A DNA stretch of 64,000 nucleotides. It comes from Psococerastis gibbosa. Lineage: Eukaryota > Arthropoda > Insecta > Psocodea > Psocidae. Shown one piece after another: positions 10,961-22,247 of the stretch. The notes under the pieces were generated by a model. The model saw nothing but the letters and a program-made list of their open reading frames with translations. It made no database searches and was not told the DNA's origin. Position numbers and translations under genes: made by a program. The DNA is taken from NCBI GenBank assembly GCA_963971405.1, contig OZ020485.1, positions 7,192,001-7,256,000 of the forward strand. The letters run 5' to 3'. Within the stretch, counting starts at the first letter, position 1, and the number at the start of each line of letters is the position of its first letter.

Positions 10961-12120
10961 TTGAGAGGCAATTTTAATTTTAGTCAGGTAACTCCAAAAT
11001 CTGATGCAATTTATTTGTTTATGGACCATCCCATGGGGGACTTTAGGCCGCATTCACAACACCACGCCAACGAATCCTGTCCTTCGCCAGACCACGCCAC
11101 TCATCGGCCCGAAGACCAACTTCCTGCACATTTTCCTTTAGGTGGTCGCCATAGCGTCGTCTCGGACGGCCCAAAGGTTTTCTTCTGTTGGGACATGCCA
11201 CCCATACTGCTTGTGCTGTTCTTTCTGCTGGCATACGGACGACGTGTCCCATCCACTGGAGCCTTCTGCTTCGTAGTATTTGCGTGACGTGTGGCGAGCC
11301 GAAGTTTTTTTTTTTTTAAAGATTAATCGCATACAAACAATTTAATGAATGTATCCGATTGACCTTTTCAGTCGCCTCTGTAGGCTATTACCTGTGATGA
11401 GTACGACACGACTCCGATTGCATGGCGTGTAAAGACTCGCACAAGTGCAAGCACGTTACCACCTGGCCATCGAAGTCGATATTGGTGGATTTCTTCGTTC
11501 GTTTGGATTCTCCAACTGTTGTTTTCAAAAACTCTTCCGAATATTCTTCGTAACATCTTGTTCTCGAAAACAGCCAGCGCTCTTGATTCTTTCTTTGTCA
11601 GGGTCCATGCTTCACCACCATATATAAGGACGGCCAGGATTAGCGTCTTGTAAAGCCTGACCTTTGTTGTCCATGATAGAATCCGGGTCGAGAATAGTGC
11701 TCTTGTTTGGAAGAAAGCTACATTGGCTGATTTAATTCTGTTAAGAACGTTTTGACTAATCTTGTTGTCGGACGTGATGATGGACCCTAGGTATTTGAAA
11801 TCTTGCACTCTTTCAAAGTGGCTTGTTCAGGCATCTTGGTCTCTTCCCACTAATAGGTACTTGGTTTTTCAATGTTTATATTTAGACCTAGCTTCAGAGC
11901 TTCTTCTTCAAGGGGTTTCACTGTGGTCTCGGCTTCTTCTTTTGTTACTGCCTTGACGTTCAGGTCGTCAGCATACCCGAGAAATTTAATCCTTACTCCC
12001 ATGTCGATCCCGCCCGGTGTTTGTATAGCGTGTCTTACCGCCTTTTCCAGGACCAGGTTGAATAATAATGGTGATAGGCCATCTCCTTGTTTTACTCCCG
12101 TGAGTACTTCGAATGCTTAA
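10961..12120 (-). pseudogene. RTE-like LINE reverse transcriptase fragment, broken
   Basis: Read on the minus strand, this is the C-terminal half of a non-LTR reverse transcriptase. It has GVKQGDGLSPLLFNLVL, the catalytic GYADDLN, KYLGSIITSDNKIS, LIYGGEAWTLTKKE and, last, LQWMGHVVRMP..GRPRRRYGD. Stops and frameshifts separate these blocks, so it is dead. The S1 element at 11305-11470 is inserted right after the RLRW codons, splitting the RLRW-GHV motif. The endonuclease and the first reverse transcriptase motifs are missing. Confidence 0.8.
11305..11470 (-). mobile_element. SINE-like element S1, copy 2, nested in a LINE
   Basis: On the minus strand it begins ATGGCCAGGTGGTAACG and ends in a run of A before 11304. 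It is a near match to 2098-2283. The short repeat CGAAG occurs on both sides (11300-11304 and 11471-11475). It interrupts the reverse transcriptase frame of the surrounding LINE. Confidence 0.5.
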
Positions 12121-15071
12121 AGTATCCGACAATATTTCATGTCGAACTACTAAATTTTTGGGCCTTTGATAGAACATTTAAATTTTGGCACAAAACGTTT
12201 CTAAATGTAATATTGCAAAATATGTAACGTCACACTAGGGAAGGGGGTCTTGCAAATGTAACCAGCTGTGAAAAGGACGGGGGAGGGGTAAAAAAATATC
12301 GAAATTCGTGTGATGTAATTTATGGATGGTCCCTTGGGCCCGGTAAACACGGGCGTTCGACGTTCAGCCTCTGAGAAATTTATTATCGGAGCAAATGGGT
12401 AGTTGGAAAGATATCGGAGGCTACCTGTCAATATTTGGTTTATAAAGGCTCTAAAGTGATGAACGAAATTAACAAAAATCCAACATTATATTCTGATTCA
12501 AATAAAACATATTGCACACACAATGAATTAGCAGTCCTCCTCTAGGCAATTAATAATACCTACAATAAGTAGGCTAGTTCTACAACTTTTACACAAAAGA
12601 GCTCCCTTCCAGCAAGCTAATCCTAATTGAAACTTGTGGAATGAAGCGCTGGTGAGTTAAGGTTTTGGCCTGCCTAACATATGTTAACATTTTTAGTAAC
12701 AACTAACCTTCCTAATTACAATATTTACAGTTCTACAAAGGCTCATATTATAGATAGCCCATTTTTCTATACTTTAGGATATAATATAGCATTAGTTATT
12801 TATTTAAAGACTTGAGTCCTGGATGACTGGATAACAATAATAAGATCTGATTTAAAAACTACTGAAAACTGTTTTAAAACCTGATAGTAAAAAATAGCTA
12901 CAAGATATCCCAAAAAGTCTTGTTTGCCATTAATAATTAATTTTTACACCAGTATAAGAAAAACTGGGTGACGTGATTGAGTAGATTTACTAGAGAGTTA
13001 GAAGTCTTTGGGCAGCGCTTTTGTAGGAAAACACATTGTTGCTAAGTACAAGTTATTTTTTTCTTTTCGTCCAAAACGAAAACCATGGTAACATCTACCT
13101 CCTCTAATACATATACATTTTTTAATTTGAAACGTAAGTTACATTTCCTTTGTAGCCCCTACCCTTACGTAAAGTAACATGATTGGGGCTCCTAACTTAC
13201 CCATCGTCATTAATTTGAACATTTTTAAAGATATGTAGCAACTCAAATTCACCCGACTAAGACATAATATCGATAAAAAAAATTAACACTAAAGCTTAAA
13301 CTTTAATTTCACAGCTTGGGCGGATTTTTATTTAGGGTTGCTTTTTCATTGTCATGGAGCAGTAGAATCCGGGATGATAGGTCGTGGTCGTTCTGAAAAC
13401 GTACTGTTGCTGCTGAGAAGAGTTCTACTGAAGATATCGACCGCTGACGTTGACTTGCGCTTTCAGAACGACCACGGCCTATCATCCCGGATTCTACTGC
13501 ATTACTGCCCTTCTGCGAAAAGAATGTCGAGATTGCATTTTCATAGTGTGTAATAATACTGCTTACGCCGTATTTCCATTCAAAATTTTATATAGGGGTA
13601 AGATTTGTTAGCATGTTTTATTCGATTTTTTTAGCATTTGGAACACACGTTTCATGGTACATGAACCCAAATCTCGGGTGACCATTTATATATGGGCAGA
13701 TTCAGAGAAATTATCAAATTAAAATTATTCTAAACTAGAGTAAATAAAAAATAATAGGCCAATCTATGATAAGCAGATGAAGACATGATCAGTCAAAAAT
13801 TCGTTATAACAAGTCCCAGTCCCGCAGGGAGTGGTAGAAATGCTTAATTACACTAACGAGTTTATAATGCACTTAATATGTAGAGTATCCATTACTTAAT
13901 TTAGTCTATTCCGGTGAATGATTATATTAGACATCTAGGACGAAACGAAATAAAGCTTGAGAGTGTTCAGAGATACATACAAAAAAAGACGAGGGAACTG
14001 AGATTGCTGTCCATACCGATGGCTTACAACATCAGGTAGGTAAGTAGACACCTCTACCTATGTATGCTTATGAAAGTAGGTTGTCGATTGTTATGAGTAT
14101 TTTAAAAAACATAGCAGTCAGTCAGACAAAACTTACCTATTGCATAAGTTATAAAAATGTATGCACTAGCAGTTAGCACTAACATTACTTATACAATAGT
14201 AAAACATCACATTTTCAATTACCTCGGTCTACAGTAGGAATTTTTATTTTGTTATTTCATTTGTCGTTTAATAAGACTCGGAAACCCCCGCTCATTATAA
14301 ACAGGAATAATACAGCTTTGGCGCCATAAAATAGTAGCCCCAAAAGCTGTATATTCCCTGATATGTGTGATTAAATCCACATTGCATATTCTTTTAAATT
14401 TTATAAGGTAAGCGCAGCTTTATAAATAATGGAAGATACAGTACATGGGTTGACTATTTCGGGCCGCTTAGGTAGGCTACAGCTATAACTCTAGGTATCC
14501 TAGATAGTCCTACATACGGCACAAAAAAAATTTATCTTCTAATTTACTTCGCGGCAAAGTGTTCTTTTTTACTATGTGACTTATATATAAAGTGATAATA
14601 ATTCCTTCTGTACACGGTCTTAACGCATTCGGCATTGGCTGGCTAGAACGCTAATCGTTGTCTGCGAATGTCTAGGGCTCGAAGACACTTGCAAGTAAAA
14701 CATACAATGGGCAGGCTGTCCTGAATTCGATGCCGATACAATAATGTAAAAGATAAAAAATAAGTACCCTTTTGAAAAAGTCGAAATTTCATGACTTGTA
14801 TACAAAACAATCTATAGATAGCCTGCGCCCAAGTAGGCTGGTTTTTGTGTCAGACTTTAGGTACCCAAAGGAGTCGAGCAGAAATGTAATAGGACGTTTT
14901 CCCTCATAAAACCAATAGACCTTGCCGACGCGGCTAAAAGTCACGATTGCACACAACCCATGAAGCCACCATTACTGGGATGTAAAAAAACTGCCAAGTG
15001 CATAAACATACGCAAGATACCATATCTCAATTTTTACTTCCCATGCCATTCGAATGCCCTTTAAAAGACAT
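12121..15071. other. Intergenic region between KRR1 and the GALNT2 3' end
   Basis: I find no coding exon or RNA gene here. The only structured feature is the hairpin element at 13359-13500. The rest is AT-rich with no recognised repeat. Confidence 0.5.
13359..13500. mobile_element. Small hairpin element H, copy 1
   Basis: Arms of about 43 nt begin GCAGTAGAATCCGGGATGAT and are inverted at the other end with two mismatches. The loop contains ACTGAAGATATCGACC. The arm motif AGAATCCGG..TAGG.CGTGGTCG is shared with the longer element at 56148-56466, so the two are probably one family. Confidence 0.6.
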
Positions 15072-15077
15072 TTTATT
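15072..15077 (-). terminator. Candidate polyadenylation signal of GALNT2
   Basis: AATAAA on the minus strand, about 106 nt past the GALNT2 stop codon. The position is right for a short 3' UTR, but the motif is common in AT-rich DNA. Confidence 0.4.
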
Positions 15078-15182
15078 CGCGCAAACCCGCGTTATCTTTG
15101 AGTGTACATCACGGGAAGTCAACAAAGGGCATTGTTTTGTTGTGGTAGCTCAAATCAAGTGAAGCCACAGCCCCCGTGGTTG

Positions 15183-15341
15183 CTACGAGACGGTGCCCTG
15201 GTCGAATTGCCACTGTTGCGTCGGCGATTTTGAGTTGCAGTGGTCCACAATCAGGCCGCGAGATGTCGCGTCCCTACTATCCAAGCATAAGCTCCAAGTC
15301 AGGTGCTTAATCAGGCCACTTCCGTTCACTTTTCGCCATCT
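15183..15341 (-). CDS. GALNT2: GALNT2-like, last exon (lectin gamma repeat, stop)
   Basis: The acceptor CTTTCAG is followed by RWRKVNG. The exon continues with SLCLDSRD and ends with TQQWQFDQGTVS and TAG. The CLD and QxW signatures are those of the third ricin-type repeat and match the end of GALNT2 proteins. It has 52 codons plus stop and joins the preceding exon in phase 0. It lies 4.1 kb beyond that exon only because a LINE is inserted between them. Confidence 0.88.
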   Translation of the reverse strand, partial: RWRKVNGSGLIKHLTWSLCLDSRDATSRGLIVDHCNSKSPTQQWQFDQGTVS

Positions 15342-15589
15342 CTGAAAGCCGAAAATTTAAAATGAAGAAAAGATTATGATGTTAAAAGAAACATAGAAAA
15401 CTTCCCCCGAACATATGATATTCCTTTTACAAATAAAAAAGTTTCAATCCGAAGAACGTACATGTAGGTATTAGAGCAACTGTCCATGGGACACATGCGT
15501 GTTTTGTTTCATAAGTGTTGAAAGGATTAAAAGAGAATACTATCGATCATTTGCGGAAAGGAGAACTTGCATATTGAATTACCTAATGT

Positions 15590-16010
15590 GATTAGGTTAT
15601 CAATTCCCAAACTGCCCAAGATAAACTTGGAGAATCGTCGCTCCGATTGTTGATTGGTTGACATGGATGGAGCGTTCCTTCCCGCCATAAATAATTTTTG
15701 AATTTACAGCAACTTAAACTGTTACTCTACGCCCAAATTATAGGCCAATAATACAAAAAAGTTATTCATTTCAAAGATTACATCTTTATAATTTAAATGA
15801 TCAACAAAGCCAACTGCTATTTTGTCGTAAAATTAATTCGAAATAACAAATGACCCGCGCTTAAACAAAACAAATCACTGTGATACGTCTCTTCCCATAA
15901 GTAAATTATGGTCATTATTTTTAGGGATTGACAATTCAATTGGAGGAGGACATTTTGCCACAACGTTTATTTATTTATTATATATTTATGCAAGTTGTCC
16001 ATAATTGATA
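15590..16010. repeat. Interspersed repeat C, copy 1
   Basis: The segment around GATTGTTGATTGGTTG and GAATTTACAGC matches, inverted, 61.66-62.05 kb. The right edge reads ATGCAAGTTGTCCAT, like the ends of the element at 35427-36203. It is non-coding, and the copy is probably eroded on the left. Confidence 0.5.
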
Positions 16011-16086
16011 CCGTTAAAAGGTTACCACGGATGACCACGGTATTGTTTAACTTTTTCCCCGTCCGGTAACTCCGGACAAGGGGTTG

Positions 16087-16099
16087 TGTGTTGACAATA
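16087..16099. repeat. Target-site duplication of LINE L1, 3' side
   Basis: TGTGTTGACAATA, identical to 19391-19403. Confidence 0.85.
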
Positions 16100-19000
16100 T
16101 TATTATTTTATTTAGAAGGTTGAGCTGACATAGGTCTGGGGACCCTTTGAACAGCATAATTATTGGGATCACATCCCAATCATTCAAACTATGCCCTTAG
16201 CCAATTAATTAACTGTTGAAAAACAGCAGCTTAACCTTGTTAGCGAAGACAACCATGTCCTTCAATGGCAAGTCAATCAGATCGACTTGGTCGATGTAGG
16301 CAGCCCCAAAACAGTCCAACCGCGCCCGCCACAGGGCTGGACAGTGCCCAACCACGTGCTCCGCGGTTTCGTCAGCCTCATTGCAGTGCCGGCAGATGGT
16401 AGGACCTTCATGACCCAATTTGGCCATGTGGGCTCTGAACAAACCATGCCCAGTAACCAGGGCTGCGGTCGTTCGAGCCGTCTCTCTACCGACATTCAGT
16501 TTATGTAACCCCCATCCTTTCTGAGGGTAGAGGAACAACTTCGATGTACGCAATGTGGGAGTTAACCGCCATACCGTTTCAAGTTCTTTATAAAGACTGT
16601 TGACGAGAGTTCTCTTAAAAACTGCCAATCCTAAGGGGAGAATAGGTTCGGGCCCTATAGGGCTATCCGTTGAGCCTTTTCTAGCTAGTTCATCAGCTCG
16701 CTCGTTGCCGTCGATTCCAGCGTGCCCTGGAACCCACAGAATCTCTACAGATATGCGCCATTTTTCTAGTTCCAGTCCAGCTCTTCTACATTCAGCGACC
16801 AGGCCAGACGCCACTGTCGGACAGCTAAGAGCCAGGATGGCTGCCTGACTATCTGAGCATACGGCCACCTTCGTGCAGTCCTGTAGCGTGCCACACAGTT
16901 CAAGTGCGCATCTAATGGCAAACAGTTCAGCCTGGAATACGGATACATACCTTCCTAATGAAATGGAAACCGAACCGGGAGGATACTCGCAAAATACACC
17001 AGCCCCTGCCTTGCCTCCCATTTGGGACCCATCCGTAAAATAGACTATTGTATCCGACGATAAGAACCTCGGCCTATTGTCATTCCACTCATGTCTTTCC
17101 GGTAATCTTATCTTAAAACAGTCATCTGGGGATGCCTTGACTGAAGTCTTATCTTGGGGCATGTTCCCTACATCACCGCATCTGACCGGTAGCTCAGCCT
17201 TCCAAGCCCCCATCGTCTTGAGCCGATATTTAGCAACTAAAGCTTGGAGCTTTAAGAAAATGTGCAGTGGTGGTATGTCAAGCAGGACTTCTAGTGATGC
17301 TGTGGGCGTGGTTCTTATGGCCCCTGTCGCTCCAATGCATACCATCCGTTGAAGTTGTTGCAGACTTTTTTGTGCAGAGAGCACCTCAACCCGTCTCCAC
17401 CATACAATACAACCATACGTTATGATCGGTCTTATAACACCAATATACAACCAGCGAACTATCCTGGGTTTTAATCCCCATGTCGCACTAAAGAGACGTC
17501 TGATTCTGTAGAAAACCAGTGTTGCTTTCCGAATACAGGCTTCCAAGTGACATTTCCAAGTGAGCTTCTTGTCCAGAATCACACTTAGGTATTTAACCCT
17601 GTCAGTTATTTTCAGCACTTGTCCCTCCATGGTCAAAGTAGGCAACACGCCTAATTTCCTTTTTCTTGTGAAAAGAACAACTTCCGTCTTTTGGGGGTTG
17701 ACCCCTAGTTCTTTATCTGCGCACCACCGGGTAACGGTATCAAGAGCTCCTTGCATAATTTCGAATATAGTGGAGAGGAAGATCCCCACGACAAGAATTC
17801 GAATATCATCAGCATATGCATCTGCCATTATACCACAGGCTTTTAGAATTATTAGTAGTTCATTAACGACAAGGCTCCACAGCAAAGGTGACAAGACGCC
17901 ACCTTGTGGGCACCCACAGGCTACAGCAATCGTGGCAACCGCCTCCCCCCTTTCTGAGCTGACCAATCTACTTTTTGACATGTTTTCCACCCAATAAATA
18001 ACAATTGGATTAATGGTCCTCATTCTCAAGGCTCTCTTAATGGCTTCAAAGGAAACATTATTGAACGCCCCCTGTATATCAAGAAATGTAACCAAAGCTA
18101 ATTCGCCCCCATCAAGGGTCTTTTGCAGCCTATCCACCAAGGAGTAGAGTGCCGTTTCTGTAGACTTCCCTGTTTGGTACGCATGTTGGTTGGGAGAAAG
18201 TGGAGCATTAACAGAGATGTCGGCCCGAATTGACCATTCAATGAGACGTTCGAGAACCTTAAGAAGAAATGAACTTAACGTGATCGGTCTGAACGAGTTA
18301 GGCTGAGTGTAGTCAGTCTTCCCAGGTTTGGGGATGAACACAACTCGCACTCTTTTCCATGAATTTGGAATGTAGCCAAATCTCAGAGACGCCTTAAAAA
18401 GCAAGCCTAAGCAATCAATTATAGACTCTAAGCCATGTTTCAACATAGCTGGAATAACTCCATCAGGGCCTGCAGCTTTATAAGGTGAAAACTTCAGTAT
18501 TGCACACCTGATCCTTCTTTCCGTAACTATATCTCCAATCGATTCATTCTCATGAGACGAAATTGTAGGCAGAGTAGGAGAGATTGACATCCCGTCGTTT
18601 TCTTGGTCCACCTCTCTTGACCCCGGAAAATGAGCGTTCAAGAGCACTTGCAAGGCCTCCTTGTCACCTTCCGAAAAGCTTCCGTCAGGCTTCTGCAGGA
18701 TCCCCTCCTCCATGTGTCTTGTCTTACCAAGACATTTCTGTACCCTCATTGCAACAGGCAATTCATTGATATCACTGGTGAATTTCCTAAATGACACCTT
18801 TTGGGCGAGAGCAACGGCTTTCTTAAACCGGTTTCTAGCCGTAATATATGCCTCGATATCTGAATAGTTCTTAGTACGCCTCTTCCTATTATAGAGTCTT
18901 CTTGTCTCATTCCTACATTTTTCCACCTCTTTACTCCACCAGGTAGGTCTGGATAAGTCGCGGGCTCTGGAAAGTGGGCAGCAGGCCATGTAAGTGCTCA

Positions 19001-19390
19001 CCATCATCGAAGACAGGGTGTTGACAGCGTTGTCAAGTTCCTCCGCACTTCCTGGTTCATGACTAGGGTAGCCTAACATTTGCACAGCCATTTTGTCAGC
19101 GTACATGGCCCAGTCAGCCTTCCTCGGATTTCTGAACGTCCGCCTTTGTCCTTTAGGGCCATTATCTATAGTGAAAAGAATATGCTTATGGTCAGCCAGA
19201 GATTCCTCCCTTGACACCTTCCAACCTTTTATAGCATACAACATCGTTGGACTGGCCATTGTCAAGTCTAAGACCTCATTTCTGATAGCATTTTCAAACG
19301 TTGCTTCACTGCCCTGATTCACTACATGAAGGTCATTCGATATTATAAAATCTAACAGCTCCCTACCACGGGGGTTGATGTCAGAGCTAC
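16100..19390 (-). mobile_element. 5'-truncated RNase H-bearing LINE L1 (I superfamily)
   Basis: A 3.3-kb retroposon in the same orientation as GALNT2, flanked by perfect 13-bp duplications. Its 5' end is cut inside the endonuclease domain and its 3' end is an AAATAAAATAATAA-type tail. It lies in the last GALNT2 intron, only 52 bp inside the 5' splice site. Without it, that intron would be about 0.8 kb. The uninterrupted coding frame suggests a young insertion. Confidence 0.88.
16209..19387 (-). CDS. LINE polyprotein: endonuclease C-part, reverse transcriptase, RNase H, zinc knuckle
   Basis: This encodes the machinery for target-primed reverse transcription. The frame is open from the truncation at about 19387, upstream of the first ATG at 19322. 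Counting from that Met: the endonuclease tail includes a degenerate SDH motif (LADHKHI, 42-48). The reverse transcriptase has AAGPDGV (283-289), FLDIQGAF (413-420) and the catalytic YADD (503-506). The RNase H has D764 (FTDGS), E799 (QAEL), D824 (CSDSQAA) and H867/D876 (PGHAGIDGNERAD). A CRHC..H..C zinc knuckle sits near residue 985. The order fits the I superfamily of non-LTR elements; I cannot fix the clade. It lacks the 5' part (ORF1 and most of the endonuclease), so this copy cannot move by itself. Confidence 0.88.
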
Positions 19391-19403
19391 TGTGTTGACA
19401 ATA
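19391..19403. repeat. Target-site duplication of LINE L1, 5' side
   Basis: TGTGTTGACAATA, identical to 16087-16099. Confidence 0.85.
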
Positions 19404-19442
19404 ATAATATTAATGTAAATTGTAGGAAATTTGACTGCAAAC

Positions 19443-19559
19443 CTGGTTGTCAGCATCTTCGCAAGGGGACATCCTGACTAACGCACCAGCTGTAAAGCTC
19501 GGTATTGTCAAACAAAGCTCATGATGCTTGATGTAAGTCTCATCCTCGAGTGCCCACTC
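19443..19559 (-). CDS. GALNT2: GALNT2-like, lectin exon (beta repeat)
   Basis: This exon has 39 codons, phase 0 at both ends. The acceptor ACATTGCAG is followed by EWALEDETYIKHHELCLT, and the exon ends CEDADNQ before donor GTTTGC. The GNQ-EW junction with the previous exon and the LCLT motif are typical of the GALNT2 lectin domain. The donor is a little weak (GTTTGC), but it is the only in-phase choice joining to RWRKVNG. Confidence 0.85.
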
Positions 19560-19963
19560 CTGCAATGTCACAGTAAAAATTATTTGATATTATTAGATTG
19601 TTGTCGCCACTTAGGCATTTTGGGATGATTTGCTTTTGTTCTATTGTTTATGGTGTAAGTTTGTTGACTGGGAATAAAAATTAATGAAGCACCAACTTCA
19701 ATAAATTCTTTCACTGTTCACTTTCACTTAAAAGCATTTATGACCGATGGTAAACGGAGAACTGGTTTCGACCGGGACCCATCATCGTTTGTAAAGTCTC
19801 TATAAGTGGAATCCAACGGAAATTGCACGCCGCCACTATGCTTTGGAATAGGATAACACACGGTTGCGGCTTGCAGAATCTTTTACCAAGATTTTACAAA
19901 TGATAGTAACTGGTGACTCACCCCCAATTCCGAACAAAGTTAAGAAGATGGAAACAGTTTTAC

Positions 19964-20174
19964 CTGGTTGCCACCCGTGTCGTGACACAAGTAGACACCA
20001 ACAGCACTGTCGATAGATCTGCCCATGGTATCCAGACACATGTGTCGTTGTTTCACTGAGCTGAAAAATTTACCGTCTCCGGTAGGAACCGTCAGCTCTG
20101 GATAAATATGATCCAAGTACCATTTGAACGGTTTGCATCTCAACTGCCGCTTCAGTTCTAACCTGTCGTCAATG
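19964..20174 (-). CDS. GALNT2: GALNT2-like, exon ending the catalytic domain and starting the lectin
   Basis: This exon is 211 nt, entering with one base of a split Asn codon and leaving in phase 0. It encodes IDDRLELKRQLRCKPFKWYL, DHIYPELTVP, then RHMCLDTMG and GVYLCHDTGGNQ. CKPFKWYL marks the linker after the catalytic domain in GT27 enzymes. The CLDT and C..GGNQ motifs are the first ricin-type repeat. The acceptor (TTTTTCAG) lies only 58 bp from a LINE insertion. Confidence 0.9.
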
Positions 20175-20222
20175 CTGAAAAATCAAGAGATTGATTTAGG
20201 GTCAATTGTAGTCAATCCAGGT

Positions 20223-20232
20223 AAAACATGAC
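20223..20232. repeat. Target-site duplication of LINE L2, left
   Basis: AAAACATGAC, identical to 21894-21903. Confidence 0.75.
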
Positions 20233-21893
20233 AGCATGACGCTCTTGTCTCTGAGCGAATGCAAAGGGCCTTAACCATAGCCCATAATTGGTGCCTTTCT
20301 GAAGGACTGAATATAAATCCTAAAAAAACCACCCTGGTCCCGTTCACGAGGAAGTTGAAGCTTAATATTAAAGCTCCCACCTTCAGCGGGGTGCGTTTAG
20401 CCCTCACAGATAGCACCAAATATCTTGGTGTTATCCTTGACCGGAAGCTCACATGGAGCCTGCATCTGGACCAGGCTGTAAGCAGGGCACGAAACGCCTT
20501 ATTTCTTACGAGCAGAATGGTGGGTAGAACGTGGGGGCTTAAGCCGAAAGTAACGGACTGGCTATATAAGTCCATTGTGCGACCTATAATTAGCTATGCG
20601 GCGCTAATTTGGTGGCCTAGACTGCATAAGAGCAAAAAGGGAGCAAAATCTCTCACCAAACTACAGAGGCTGGCTTGCCTCGCGATCACGGGAGCATCCC
20701 GTTCGTGCCCCACGGCTGCCATGGAGGTCCTATTGAACCTACCACCACTCCCGATTTTCATCGAGAGTGAGGCAGCTAAGTGGGCCTATCGCATTAAGAA
20801 AAGCCATGGACTAAAGCCTGGCGACCTTACCGGACACTTACGCATTCTTAATGAGTGCAAGGTTCCGGAGGTTATGTTCTCAGACTCCATGGAGACAACT
20901 TTTCAATTCTCAAAGAATTTCTCGGTTATATTGGAAAGCCGGAAAAAATGGACTGACGGAGAGGTAGTCTTTCCATACGGCTCATTAAGATTTTATACTG
21001 ATGGGTCAAAAATAGAAAACGGAGGTACAGGGGCGGGGGTTTATGGGCCACGACTCAACTTAGTCATCCCCATGGGATCCCAACCCACAGTCTTCCAAGC
21101 CGAAATACATGCCATACGCGCATGTGCGGCGCATTGCATTAAACGTGCTTACCGCCACAGCAAGATATTCATTATCTCCGACAGCATGGCTTCCCTTCTT
21201 GCGCTGGACTCGAGTAGCTACGAGTCCAAGCAGGTGTGGGAATGTATGCTTGCACTCAACGCATTGGGAGTGACGAATAAAGTCACCCTCATGTGGGTTC
21301 CAGGACACGCCGGGATCGAAGGCAATGAAAATGCCGACGAGAAGGGAGCGCGCTACCCTTCATTGGGCCTGAACCCTTCTGCGCCTTCCCGAGAAACCGC
21401 CAAACCCTAGAGATTGGCCTATGGGAAGAAAAGAGAAAGGAAGCATACTGGAAGTCTGTCACAGGCCACAGACAATCCAAAATATTCCTCACTCACTCTA
21501 AGAGCTATACCGCCAAAGCACTGAACCTCAGCAAGCCTGAACTTAAGGTACTTACAGGTGCACTCACAGGACACTGCCACGTGAACTACCATTTAAAGAA
21601 CATGGGTAAAGTCTTGAATGACACCTGCCGATTCTGCAAAGAAAAGGCTGAGACTGCTGAGCATATCATCTGCTCGTGTCCGGCAGTAAAGAACAGACGG
21701 CTGCTAGCAACGTCCTCTTGGTTTCTATCACCAAGGGAGGCTTGCCAGTTGGCCCCTGGGCAGTTGTGCAGGTTTTTACGGGACCTGCTGACTGACCAGG
21801 ACTAAAAGTACGGGGATTCACAATAGATCTTTAAGGTCAAAGTGAGCCAAGCTCAAGTAGCAGCATCGCCCCATTACTAATCTAATCTAATCT
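20233..21893 (+). mobile_element. 5'-truncated RNase H-bearing LINE L2, antisense to GALNT2
   Basis: A 1.66-kb insertion between 10-bp direct repeats, ending in short TAATC-type repeats. It keeps the end of the reverse transcriptase, the RNase H and the zinc knuckle. It is related to but distinct from L1, as shown by shared motifs such as WGLKP, EVLL..PPL.IF and WVPGHAGI.GNE. It lies in the GALNT2 intron 58 bp from a splice acceptor and on the opposite strand. Confidence 0.82.
20259..21805 (+). pseudogene. LINE L2 reverse transcriptase/RNase H frame, frameshifted
   Basis: The first frame (20259-21410) reads through the reverse transcriptase thumb (KYLGVILDRKLTW) and RNase H with FTDGS-like YTDGSK, QAEIHAI, SDSMAS and WVPGHAGIEGNENAD. 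Just after that, near 21345, the frame must shift to continue as LPFIGPEPFCAF. From there a second frame is open to 21805. It contains GHCHVNYHLK, CRFCKEKAETAEHIICSCP and ends LLTDQD. One indel therefore breaks an otherwise readable protein. The polymerase YADD box and all upstream parts are absent because of 5' truncation. Confidence 0.82.
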
Positions 21894-21903
21894 AAAACAT
21901 GAC
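21894..21903. repeat. Target-site duplication of LINE L2, right
   Basis: AAAACATGAC, matching 20223-20232. Confidence 0.75.
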
Positions 21904-22235
21904 CTTAGGGACAAGTCACTTATCTGCAGCCGTAGCACGAACATACAAGAATAACTTTTCCAGGAATAAGTAAGAGTAAGTTCTCATAAATAAGCCACAA
22001 TGAATATAAATCGACTTGCGGGATTAATAATTAAATTAAAAATAGTTTGTCAACAGCGATTAGTCGCTATCAGTGGCGTATTTATAAAAAAAAATTGTTT
22101 GGGGGGGGGAGACCAGATCATCTCTAGGTAACAACTTATTGCCACGGGTAGAGGCCGTTGAATTCTACCAACCAAACAGCTTACTTCTCACATTTGACCC
22201 GAACAATTATCAGGAGGTCTGGTGAATAACTCGTA

Positions 22236-22247
22236 TTCATGCAACTC
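22236..22247. repeat. Target-site duplication of LINE L3, 3' side
   Basis: TTCATGCAACTC, identical to 24032-24043. Confidence 0.8.

Noticed and set aside
17560..17997. Plus-strand frames across 16.2-19.4 kb
   Set aside because: They are shadows of the LINE L1 reading frame on the other strand.
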